Virus record (IMG/VR): IMGVR_UViG_3300031865_000003
Span: 1 to 34,615 of that record
Length of the DNA: 34,615 nucleotides
Direction: 5' to 3' (one strand)
Source of the DNA: a virus
Part shown: piece after piece, positions 5,584 through 12,469 of the stretch
Position numbering within the stretch: the first letter of the stretch is position 1
Layout of the letters: each line of letters begins with the position of its first letter
Position numbers and translations under genes: made by a program
The notes under the pieces: model-generated
Seen by the model: only the letters and a program-made list of their open reading frames with translations
Told to the model about the DNA's origin: nothing
The model's database searches: none

Positions 5584-7088
5584 TAGCCCCATGCCCACGA
5601 CCACCCTCTGGGATCGCTTCCTGAGGCTGTGACTCGCACACGAAGCACCTCCAGGGCCTGCCGCCGCTCGCTTTCGTCCATTTGTTGGAGGTTGATTCGC
5701 ACCCGCCGTGCGTACTCGGCGAGCGAGACAAGTTCGATCTCCTGCCGTTGCCGCTCAGCGAGTGCCTGCTCGACCTCGGTCAGCAGGTGGCGTAGTCGCT
5801 CGCGCTCCGCCTCCAGCTCCGCCACCTGCCGGCGTACGAGCTCCCAGAGTGCATCATCGTCGTCCTCGGCGCGGGCGTACCGGCGAACAAGCCGTTCCTG
5901 CTGTGCGGCAATCCGTGCCAGTTCCCGTTCGATACTCGCACGCTGCCGCTCCAGTTTATCATCGCGCGGAGTATGCCGCCGACGCTCCAACTCGGCTTCG
6001 ATCAGCCGGAGATCGCTGAGCAGAGCCGAAACCTGGTCCCAGATCCAGCGCTCAATCCGTTCAGCCGGAACGCGACCGGCACCGCAGGCACCGCTCGGAA
6101 ACTCGCGCGAGGAGCAGCGGTAGATCCGACGGCCACGATCGACATCGGCATACATTCGTCGTCCGCAGACGGCGCAGCGAATGAGTCCGCGCAGGAGATA
6201 TGGTCGCTGCTCGTTCCGCGCACGCTCGCCGTGGTTCTGGCGCAACCGCTCCTGGGCGGCCAGCCAAAGCGACCGCTCCACGATCGCCGGCGTGACCCCG
6301 TCCGGTAGCCTGAGCCACTCGCCCGGATCCCGCAGACGGGGATTTCGGCCTGGCCTGGCCTCCCATCGCAATGCCCACGTCTCGCCCATGTATGCCGGAT
6401 CGGTAAGGATGCGGCGCACTGTAGATTTCCCCCAGTGTGGCGTGTGACCATCGCGATACTGACGCCGCGATATTGCTGGTGCTGGTACACCCTCCCCGTT
6501 CAGCCTGCGCGCGATCTCGCGCAGTGAGAGCCTATCAAGGACATACCAGTGATAGATACGGCGCACGACATCCGCCTCGACTTCGCAGATGACACGCCGC
6601 CCTTCCTCGTGCCGGTAGCCGTAGAGCGGTGCGGAAGCGGCGAGAAACACGCCACGTTCCAGTAAGGCCCGCTTGGCTCGCATGGTGCGCTCACGAATCT
6701 GTGTCCACTCACGCTTGGCTGCCCAACCACGCACGAACGCGACCAGAGTTCCGGTGTCGTCCTCTGGGACGCGCTCGGTCACACACGCGAGCGCAACACC
6801 AGCGATACCGAGCAGGACCCGCACGGCGGTCACGTGTTCCGGGTCGCGCGACAGCCGATCGAGCGCATGGCAAACGACGAGGTCGAAGACGCCCCGCTGT
6901 GCATCGGCGAGGAGGCGCTGGAGTTCCAGCCGTTCCCACACCGTGCCCGATGCTGTGTCGGCGTAGACTGCGACGACAGTATGGCCGTGCTCGGCGCACC
7001 AGGCGCGGCAGGACGTCTCCTGTGTTGGCAGGCTGGCGTTGTTGGCCTGTTCGTCCGTCGAGACACGGCAGTAAATTGCTGCACGCAT
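5583..7088 (-). CDS. Large serine recombinase (phage integrase)
   Basis: A 501-aa site-specific recombinase that cuts and joins attP and attB through a serine-DNA link. Residues 1-145 are the resolvase-type catalytic domain (YCRVSTDEQ with nucleophile Ser10; an HALDRLSRD motif near 74-82). Residues about 155-290 are the recombinase DNA-binding domain. A zinc ribbon follows (Cys305, Cys308, Cys325, Cys335), interrupted further on by a coiled coil of about residues 358-455 as used for synapsis control, then a short C-terminal tail. All catalytic features look intact. It is transcribed away from the repressor, last in the lysogeny operon, with its 3' end touching the 42-bp palindrome. No separate directionality factor was identified. 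Confidence 0.95.
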   Translation of the reverse strand: MRAAIYCRVSTDEQANNASLPTQETSCRAWCAEHGHTVVAVYADTASGTVWERLELQRLLADAQRGVFDLVVCHALDRLSRDPEHVTAVRVLLGIAGVALACVTERVPEDDTGTLVAFVRGWAAKREWTQIRERTMRAKRALLERGVFLAASAPLYGYRHEEGRRVICEVEADVVRRIYHWYVLDRLSLREIARRLNGEGVPAPAISRRQYRDGHTPHWGKSTVRRILTDPAYMGETWALRWEARPGRNPRLRDPGEWLRLPDGVTPAIVERSLWLAAQERLRQNHGERARNEQRPYLLRGLIRCAVCGRRMYADVDRGRRIYRCSSREFPSGACGAGRVPAERIERWIWDQVSALLSDLRLIEAELERRRHTPRDDKLERQRASIERELARIAAQQERLVRRYARAEDDDDALWELVRRQVAELEAERERLRHLLTEVEQALAERQRQEIELVSLAEYARRVRINLQQMDESERRQALEVLRVRVTASGSDPRGWSWAWG

Positions 7089-7126
7089 CGACTAGCCTTT
7101 CTCAGGACTTTCAACGACCTTGTCTG

Positions 7127-8134
7127 TCAGGACCGCTCGCAGCCGATCCCGTTGCCATCCCGATCGAAGCCGTGCGGGTCGGGCGGGAGGACGCGGAACC
7201 GGCGGTATGGGATGTCGCGGCAGTCGAGATCCGGTGGCGGCGGCGGAATGCAAACGTCCGGGTAGCTCGGGTCGCACTTGCGGTCACGAGTCGGCGTCGC
7301 CTGCCGACGTTCCGGCGTCGGCGTGGCCGCTGGCACCCCAAACTCGCCACATGCGCCCCACAGGCCCCGTCGCTGCTCGCGCGCCTCGCGCTGGAGCTGC
7401 ACGAATACGTCAGCGTACTTCACATCCGGCGGGTACGTCACAACCTGGGCATAACCCTGCGCCACCAGCTCGTAGTTGAGCATCCGTCGACCGTCCGGAT
7501 GCTCAAGCCACACATAGCGGAGAAGACGTCCGTAGCGGTCGGTCTCTGACACGTCCCGCTCGAGCAAAACGCGATTGTTCGCCCGGCGGATCATGTTGGT
7601 CGTGAACTGGGCCGCCTCGCGCCCGTAGCACTGGACTGGCTGGCGCGGGTCAACCGTCTCGGGAGTATCCACGCCGATGAGGCGCACGGTAACGATCTGC
7701 CCGTTGAGGAGGACCTTGATCGTGTCACCGTCTACGATTTCCACGACCATCGCGGACACCAGCTGGACGGGCGTTGGGGTGGGCTGCGCCGTGGGCGTGG
7801 GAATCGGTGTCGGCGTTGGTCCTGCTGTGGGGCTGGGCCGAGGCGTTGGTGGTGCCGCCGGTTGCGTCGCCCGACTCGCAGGTGTAGATATGTTGGCAGC
7901 TGCTTTTTCACCGACGGTTGGCGTGGGCGTCGGGTTCTCGATCACCCCACTAGGCAAGGAAGCACCAATGACGCTCAGCCAGAGCAGGACCGGAACAACG
8001 CTTAGGCCCAGTGACAGACAGCCACCTCGCCGAGCGAGCCACGCAGCAGCCAGTGGCCCCCAAAAAACGAACCACAGTATCACCTGGACCCAGACACGTT
8101 GAGCGCGAAACCAAACCCAGAACCGGTCAGCCAC
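7127..8134 (-). CDS. Membrane-anchored thermonuclease with excalibur domain
   Basis: A 335-aa protein starting at GTG 8134 after GAGGAG. Two hydrophobic segments (about 15-34 and 40-60) are followed by a Thr-Pro-rich linker to about 122, then a staphylococcal-nuclease domain (125-262). Catalytic residues correspond to Asp137 (VDGDT), Arg151, Asp156, Glu159 (RLIGVDTPE) and Arg203 (DRYGR). A second Pro/Thr linker leads to an excalibur calcium-binding motif (303-333, ending DRDGNGIGCE). It should sit outside the membrane and degrade DNA or RNA. Placed between the ImmA gene and the integrase, it is not needed for integration and looks like a lysogenic-conversion gene. Possible roles are nutrient scavenging or destroying incoming phage DNA. 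Confidence 0.92.
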   Translation of the reverse strand: MADRFWVWFRAQRVWVQVILWFVFWGPLAAAWLARRGGCLSLGLSVVPVLLWLSVIGASLPSGVIENPTPTPTVGEKAAANISTPASRATQPAAPPTPRPSPTAGPTPTPIPTPTAQPTPTPVQLVSAMVVEIVDGDTIKVLLNGQIVTVRLIGVDTPETVDPRQPVQCYGREAAQFTTNMIRRANNRVLLERDVSETDRYGRLLRYVWLEHPDGRRMLNYELVAQGYAQVVTYPPDVKYADVFVQLQREAREQRRGLWGACGEFGVPAATPTPERRQATPTRDRKCDPSYPDVCIPPPPPDLDCRDIPYRRFRVLPPDPHGFDRDGNGIGCERS

Positions 8135-8173
8135 TCGCGTGCTCCTCTTGTACGAAAGTTCCGGGAGCTTCTC

Positions 8174-8641
8174 TCACATTAGCCGATAACCGATCTGCAC
8201 CAGCCACGGAGGAACGTCGCAGGCGGCAGCAATTAGGTCAATTGTGCGATACTGGCGCACGGCCCACTCCGGAATCAGTAAACGTGCTGCGGCAATGGTG
8301 GCTTCGCGTTCCAACCGTGCGTCCCAGTGATAAGCAAAACCCGCCCACTGGCAGGTTCGGATCACGGTCTCATCGCCGTTGAGCCAGTGGCCCAGCTCAT
8401 GGGCAATCACAGCGCGCTGCTCCGCGCTGGACAACTGCGCGTTTATCCACATGAGCTTGACACCTCTGTAAATTCCCGAGATACCGAGAATGCTGCCCAG
8501 ATTCTGCTGAAACTCGATTTCCCAACCTTCGCGCTCAGCAATACAGTGCACCGGCACCGGAACTGCTTCGTGCGCACGATGGCGCTCAATGAGTTCCGCC
8601 AGCGCACGCTCCCCCGCAGCAGGCAAGGACGACACTCGCAT
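8174..8641 (-). CDS. ImmA/IrrE-family metallopeptidase
   Basis: A 155-aa zinc peptidase. The HELGH motif is at residues 81-85 and a downstream EREATIAAARLLIP helix supplies the third ligand (Glu near 113). The family cleaves a partner repressor to induce mobile elements, as ImmA cuts ImmR in ICEBs1. It lies 49 bases downstream of the repressor gene on the same strand, the usual ImmR-ImmA order. ATG 8641 has a G-rich site in front; a TTG eight codons earlier has none. The substrate is presumably the neighbouring repressor; this is inferred from position. Confidence 0.92.
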   Translation of the reverse strand: MRVSSLPAAGERALAELIERHRAHEAVPVPVHCIAEREGWEIEFQQNLGSILGISGIYRGVKLMWINAQLSSAEQRAVIAHELGHWLNGDETVIRTCQWAGFAYHWDARLEREATIAAARLLIPEWAVRQYRTIDLIAAACDVPPWLVQIGYRLM

Positions 8642-8690
8642 TCTTCCCCCAAAGGTTTGCTCCAAGTCTACTCGGGACTACACGGTGGAG

Positions 8691-9086
8691 TCAATGATCT
8701 GGTTTTTCCGCTGCTCGTCGGGCCAGTGCGCGCGCGAACTCAGCGAACACTCGCACCATTTCCCGGTCAGGATGTTCCTGTCCGGGTCCCACAAGCCAAC
8801 GCTCCGCGTAGGTCACGATAGCAGGCAGATCAAGCTCCGATTCACGTTGGCATTCGATCGGGTAGCCCGCGGCCCGGACCAGCTCGGACACGGGAACGTC
8901 GAGCGCACGTGCGAGCGCGACGAGTTGGTGCGGTGGGGGCAAGTACCCCTCGGTGGTCGTGTTTTCCATGCGTGAGATGGTGCGCTGGTGAATTCCCGTG
9001 AGTTCCGCCAACTGCTCCTGACTCAACCCCCGCAGAAGGCGCAAACGGCGTAAAGCCTTACTGAATCCCGACGCCTCCACGTTCAT
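8691..9086 (-). CDS. Cro/CI-type phage repressor
   Basis: A 131-aa protein with a helix-turn-helix at about residues 10-75 (LRLLRGLSQEQLAELTGIHQRTISRMEN) and a C-terminal helical domain without the self-cleavage Ser-Lys dyad of LexA/CI. Loss of that dyad fits inactivation by the adjacent ImmA-type peptidase. ATG 9086 is preferred over the longer reading because AAGGAGGAGG lies directly upstream. The divergent start faces the early promoter at 9148, so it should repress the lytic genes and its own expression from sites between 9101 and 9181. Confidence 0.9.
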   Translation of the reverse strand: MNVEASGFSKALRRLRLLRGLSQEQLAELTGIHQRTISRMENTTTEGYLPPPHQLVALARALDVPVSELVRAAGYPIECQRESELDLPAIVTYAERWLVGPGQEHPDREMVRVFAEFARALARRAAEKPDH

Positions 9087-9100
9087 ACCCTCCTCCTTAT

Positions 9101-9181
9101 TAGAACGTCCTCGTCTACACGATAGAACGACACTGCCCAGACGTCTATTGACAGCATCGAGTAGCTCTGCTAAGCTAGACG
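9101..9181. promoter_or_regulatory. Candidate repressor operator region
   Basis: The divergent intergenic region holds five related short motifs: TAGAACG at 9101 and 9123, CGTCTA at 9112 and 9142, and TAGACG (its reverse complement) at 9176. The last two flank the early promoter exactly, so a bound repressor would cover its -35 and -10 boxes. Imperfect dyads; a pattern judged by eye. Confidence 0.45.
9148..9176 (+). promoter_or_regulatory. Early rightward promoter
   Basis: -35 TTGACA (9148-9153), 17-base spacer, -10 TAAGCT (9171-9176), 26 bases before ATG 9202. It drives the early operon and diverges from the repressor gene. Confidence 0.75.
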
Positions 9182-9201
9182 CTAGATGGGAGGTGTCAGA
9201 C

Positions 9202-9444
9202 ATGAAGAAGCTAGCTACGACTACCCATCGGCGTCCGAACGGTTCGGCACGGCGAACTATCGCAGCACACGTCGATGAGGCTGCTGTTATCGGCGTCGAT
9301 CGTTTGGTGGAGCGAGGCGTATTCGTGAATCGGAGTCACGCGATCGATGCCGCGATCGCCCTTCTCCTACGGGAGTACGCGCAGTTTCTCGGGAAGGAGG
9401 TGTGCAACTGCGGCAATCCAGGGACACACAGGAGGGGAGCTTAA
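9202..9444 (+). CDS. Ribbon-helix-helix-like protein, first early gene
   Basis: An 80-aa protein, ATG 9202 after GGGAGGTG. Residues about 17-62 (RRTIAAHVDEAAVIGVDRLVERGVFVNRSHAIDAAIALLLREY) have the strand-helix-helix layout of Arc/CopG-like DNA-binding proteins: the first strand carries the basic and polar contacts, and the second helix begins at the N-cap Asn-Arg-Ser. The C-terminus has a Cys pair (CNCG). As the first gene opposite the repressor it occupies the Cro/antirepressor position and probably controls the switch. Function is inferred from fold and position. Confidence 0.75.
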   Translation: MKKLATTTHRRPNGSARRTIAAHVDEAAVIGVDRLVERGVFVNRSHAIDAAIALLLREYAQFLGKEVCNCGNPGTHRRGA

Positions 9445-9445
9445 C

Positions 9446-9646
9446 GTGGAGGTTACTCCCAAGGGCATGCGTGTGCCGAGTGTGGAGCCGCTGACCGCAC
9501 CGGACCTCGCGCTTTCCCCCGGCTGGAAGTGGCTGTGGGACCGACTTCTTCGCCCTATTTCGGATGACAGGCATTTGGACCAGGAAGCGCAAGACCGGGT
9601 GGGTGCCGCGAACACCCATCCGGTGTGCACGAGAAAGGAGTCCTGA
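9446..9646 (+). CDS. Hypothetical 66-aa early protein
   Basis: Starts at GTG 9446 one base after the previous stop, with GGAGGGGA upstream. The middle holds a Trp-rich segment (PGWKWLWDRLLRPI), then a polar tail. It is about the size of phage excisionases but no winged-helix pattern is clear. A recombination directionality factor for the integrase is possible but unsupported. Confidence 0.6.
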   Translation: MEVTPKGMRVPSVEPLTAPDLALSPGWKWLWDRLLRPISDDRHLDQEAQDRVGAANTHPVCTRKES

Positions 9647-9647
9647 G

Positions 9648-10400
9648 ATGTCGGTACTTCATTCTACAACGTCACGCGCTCTCAAGCCAGACTGGACCGA
9701 TCCCGCGTGGCGACGGGCGCTCGCGCGTGCCCTCGAGCTCTACCCGCCCGAGAGGGCCGGCGAGCCGGGCTACCAGTGCGTGCGTTGGCAGGGAGAGCCG
9801 TACGGCACGGCATTGCTGGTCCGCTGTCACGGCCGTTGCCGCGGTGGACACGAGTGGCATCGCGTGGAGTGGACGGGCGATGGTCTGACGTGCGACTGCC
9901 CGAGCAGGCTGCCCTGTGTGCACCGTGCCCGCGCCTGGGCCGAGTACCTGGACGATTGGAAGATGCTGAAAGCGTGGTCCCGGTGGTTCGGACCCGCTGC
10001 TGCAGTGGCGGGGTTGGCCTGGCGCGAGACGGGCGACCTCGAGAGCGCTCGTGCGCGTGACCCGTACGATGTCCGGATCGTCATCGACCCGGACGGGACT
10101 GTGCGGGAGGCGACCGGATACGGCTGGCCGATCCGCCCCACCGGACGATTCTCTGGCGCCTTTTCGTTCGGCTACACCGGGTCCGGGCCGAACGAGCTCG
10201 CCTATTGCATCTTGGCGACGTTCTTCGGTCCGACTCTCGCCGAAGAGCGGCGAAGGTATCTCGTGGACTGGCTGGCGCACGTGCCGCAGACCGTCCGCGA
10301 GTTCGTCGTTCCCGCGCGAGTGATCGAGGATGCGGCGCTGGGTATTCGCTCGCGCGCTCCAGAGTTTCCGGCTGGCCAAAAGGATCAGGAGGCGTCGTGA
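9648..10400 (+). CDS. SWIM zinc-finger protein fused to DUF6166-like domain
   Basis: A 250-aa protein, ATG 9648 after AAAGGAG. Residues about 40-95 contain a SWIM zinc-finger signature (Cys82-x-Cys84 ... Cys90-x-His92), a DNA- or protein-binding fold. Residues about 130-235 match the DUF6166 pattern of phage and archaeal early genes (FSFGYTGSGPNELAYCILATFFG). DUF6166 has no known activity. The fusion suggests that DUF6166 acts on or near nucleic acid. It overlaps the next start by one base (TGATG). Confidence 0.75.
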   Translation: MSVLHSTTSRALKPDWTDPAWRRALARALELYPPERAGEPGYQCVRWQGEPYGTALLVRCHGRCRGGHEWHRVEWTGDGLTCDCPSRLPCVHRARAWAEYLDDWKMLKAWSRWFGPAAAVAGLAWRETGDLESARARDPYDVRIVIDPDGTVREATGYGWPIRPTGRFSGAFSFGYTGSGPNELAYCILATFFGPTLAEERRRYLVDWLAHVPQTVREFVVPARVIEDAALGIRSRAPEFPAGQKDQEAS

Positions 10401-10684
10401 TGGCACGGTTTGTGCGGTTGCGGAGCGTGATCCTCAATCTCGAGTCCGTGGCGGTTGTCCGGCCAATCGGGCCGGACACTGTCACGGTCATCACCACGTT
10501 GGGGTATTCGGAACACCTGGAGGGCGAGGACGCCCACGACCTTCTCGCTTACCTTCTCGACGAAGCGATCAACCCGGTCCCGACACTTGCTGCCGAGCAG
10601 CTGGCCTACGCGTGGCTTCGGGCAAACGCGCCGGACGGTGCCTGGGATGAGTATGAGGGGTACGGGGGAAACAACGATGAGTGA
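10400..10684 (+). CDS. Hypothetical 94-aa early protein
   Basis: Coupled to the previous gene by TGATG. Beta-rich N-terminal half (RFVRLRSVILNLESVAVVRPI, VTVITTLG), acidic helical C-terminus with many Tyr/Glu/Asn. It resembles small single-domain phage proteins with a beta-sheet front; no function recognised. The following gene starts inside its last eight bases. Confidence 0.65.
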   Translation: MARFVRLRSVILNLESVAVVRPIGPDTVTVITTLGYSEHLEGEDAHDLLAYLLDEAINPVPTLAAEQLAYAWLRANAPDGAWDEYEGYGGNNDE

Positions 10685-11003
10685 ATTCCTCGAGCGGCTG
10701 AAGCGAGACCCGGATGCGGTCTGGCATCAACTGCGCCGACGGGTCTGTAGTGGTAGCCCGGCTCTTGTGGCTTTCGGTCAGGTACTCCATGACCCTCGGG
10801 CGGAGCAGGCTCGGCTGCTGGTCAGTATCGCGGCACCGGCACGGAACATCGTTATCCCTCGGCGGTGGTTTGAGGCCGAAAAGGTTGAAGAGGTCCGGAT
10901 CATGTGGGACAGCGGTGCGATGACCGTCCCCGTCGAGGAGATCGAGGTGCGGTCCTGGACTGAGACGCATGTGCTGTTGCGTGTGCCACAGCCGGGAGCG
11001 TGA
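10677..11003 (+). CDS. Hypothetical 108-aa early protein
   Basis: ATG 10677 has GGGGGAA upstream and overlaps the previous stop. Helical N-terminus (SEFLERLKRDPDAVWHQLRRRV), then beta strands with a PRRWFEAEKVEEV stretch. No motif recognised. Its stop overlaps the GTG of the sigma-like gene, so the two are translationally coupled. Confidence 0.65.
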   Translation: MSEFLERLKRDPDAVWHQLRRRVCSGSPALVAFGQVLHDPRAEQARLLVSIAAPARNIVIPRRWFEAEKVEEVRIMWDSGAMTVPVEEIEVRSWTETHVLLRVPQPGA

Positions 11004-11437
11004 CGGTGGACGAGGCACTCTACGCTGACCTCATCGCTCATGCCCGGCGTGCGACTTACCGCCTCGCTGGCCTCCTCGACCCGGAGGACGTCGTCCACGA
11101 GGCCTATCTGCGGGTTATGCACAGCGAGCGGGAGCTGTCGCCGGCACTTCTCCACCGCGCAGTGAACTCGGTCATCGCAGACGCCGTGCGCCGGGCCAAG
11201 CGCCGCCCCGCGCCGCTACCACTCGAGGACTGGATAGCTGAGGCGGATGACGACGTTGAGACCCGAGCACTCACCGAGATCATGGCCGCCGAGATCTTGC
11301 GACAGCTCGGGGATCTCGCCCCCACTGCAGTCGCCATAGCCTTGGGGGATTCGCTCAACGCCGTCGTTCGACTCGAAAGGCGCTCGAAGGCGACCTGGTG
11401 GCGCCGGCTTCGGCAGCTTCGCGAGGCGTACCGATGA
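11000..11437 (+). CDS. ECF sigma-factor-like protein
   Basis: A 145-aa protein starting at GTG 11000. Residues about 12-70 match sigma region 2 of ECF factors: a helix (HARRATYRLAGLL), the DPEDVVHEAYLRVM block that contacts RNA polymerase, and ALLHRAVNSVIADAVRRAKRR, the -10 recognition helix. After an acidic linker the region-4 part is weak and ends in a basic WWRRLRQLREAYR helix. It may redirect host RNA polymerase to phage middle or late promoters, or act as a decoy. Region 2 is the basis of the call; a true region 4 is doubtful. Confidence 0.65.
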   Translation: MTVDEALYADLIAHARRATYRLAGLLDPEDVVHEAYLRVMHSERELSPALLHRAVNSVIADAVRRAKRRPAPLPLEDWIAEADDDVETRALTEIMAAEILRQLGDLAPTAVAIALGDSLNAVVRLERRSKATWWRRLRQLREAYR

Positions 11438-11484
11438 AGCTCGCGGCACGGTGGCCGTGATGGTTATGCGAGTGAGGTGGAACC

Positions 11485-12168
11485 ATGACAGCTCGAGCGA
11501 TTCGCATTCACGGTGAGGAGTACGTGAGGGTCAAAGACCGCTTGCAGGCGATGCGCCGTGACCATCCGGATGCACGAGTAGTGACCGAGCTGGTGGAACT
11601 CGATCGGGAGCGCTTCTTTGCGCTGTTCCGGGCTCGTATCGAGCTTGCCAACGGTGCGGTCGCGACAGGGTGGGGAAGCGAGTGCGCTGACGATTTCGGG
11701 GACTACATCGAGAAGGCGGAGACAAAAGCCATCGGCCGCGCGCTGGTCTCCCTCGGCTACGGCTCGGACGCGTTGCTCGGTTCGGGTGAGGAGGCCGCGG
11801 AGATCGACGCTGTGCTGGCGCAGCTGAGCGATCGAGCTCGGTCGTTCTTGTTCGACTTGTGCGCCAACCATCAAATCGATGCGCGTGACCTTTTGGCAGC
11901 GCACAAGGCCTGCACACCGCAGCAGGTTTCGTCGCTCATGACCCTGCTCAAGGCAGGCGGGAGACCTGTCCGAAGCGGAGACGAGGCACTGAGCCAGCTC
12001 GCGGCGATTGCCGATCGCTGGGGAGTGCGCGTGCAAGACCTGGATGCCGAGCTGCGCCAGCACCGCGGGTTCGACGGCGACTGGGCACGGTTGCGCGTGG
12101 CCGATCTCCTCTGGGCTCAGGAGCGTGCGGTCGCGCTGGCGCGAGAGCGGGGAGGTGGGTTGCTGTGA
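11485..12168 (+). CDS. Putative single-strand annealing/recombination protein
   Basis: A 227-aa protein, ATG 11485 after GAGGTGG. Residues 1-100 form a strand-rich domain ending in DFGDYIEKAETKAIGRALVSLGYG. That motif (Glu-Thr-Lys-Ala-Ile-Gly-Arg-Ala-Leu) is common in phage proteins that I place near the Rad52/Erf/Sak group of annealing proteins. The remainder is helical, with a second helical domain at about 160-220. Its place between early regulators and the replication gene, with RusA downstream, fits a recombination-dependent replication role. Assignment to a named family needs a profile search. Confidence 0.55.
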   Translation: MTARAIRIHGEEYVRVKDRLQAMRRDHPDARVVTELVELDRERFFALFRARIELANGAVATGWGSECADDFGDYIEKAETKAIGRALVSLGYGSDALLGSGEEAAEIDAVLAQLSDRARSFLFDLCANHQIDARDLLAAHKACTPQQVSSLMTLLKAGGRPVRSGDEALSQLAAIADRWGVRVQDLDAELRQHRGFDGDWARLRVADLLWAQERAVALARERGGGLL

Positions 12169-12464
12169 CGCCGGCTTGGGGACGTACCTCTGGTCCTGGC
12201 TTCGGAAACCGGCCGATCCGTGATGCGGCTGAGCCGTTCGGGGCTGAGCTGCGAGCCATGCGGGAGGCAAGAAGGTTCTCGCAGGCGGAGCTCGCGCGCC
12301 GAGCTGGCGTCGATCATTCGTTTATCTCGCGGCTGGAGTCAGGATCACGCAAACCCAGCCGCAAAATGGTTGCACTGCTTGCCGAGGCGCTCGAGCTCGA
12401 GCGGGCTTTGCGCCAGCGCCTGTTCGTTGCAGCCGGGTATTACCCACCGACAGAGACGGAGTGA
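12165..12464 (+). CDS. XRE-family helix-turn-helix regulator
   Basis: A 99-aa protein starting at GTG 12165 (GGAGGTGGG upstream, GTGA overlap with the previous stop). Residues about 25-80 are a classical XRE HTH (LRAMREARRFSQAELARRAGVDHSFISRLESGSRKPS), then a short helical tail. It lies immediately before the replication gene, so it may regulate replication genes or assist initiation at the iterons. A second repressor-like protein besides the one at 8691. Confidence 0.85.
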   Translation: MTPAWGRTSGPGFGNRPIRDAAEPFGAELRAMREARRFSQAELARRAGVDHSFISRLESGSRKPSRKMVALLAEALELERALRQRLFVAAGYYPPTETE

Positions 12465-12469
12465 GCGCT

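Noticed and set aside
8642-8665. TTG start adding eight codons to the ImmA-type peptidase
   Set aside because: No ribosome site precedes it and the family domain begins after ATG 8641.
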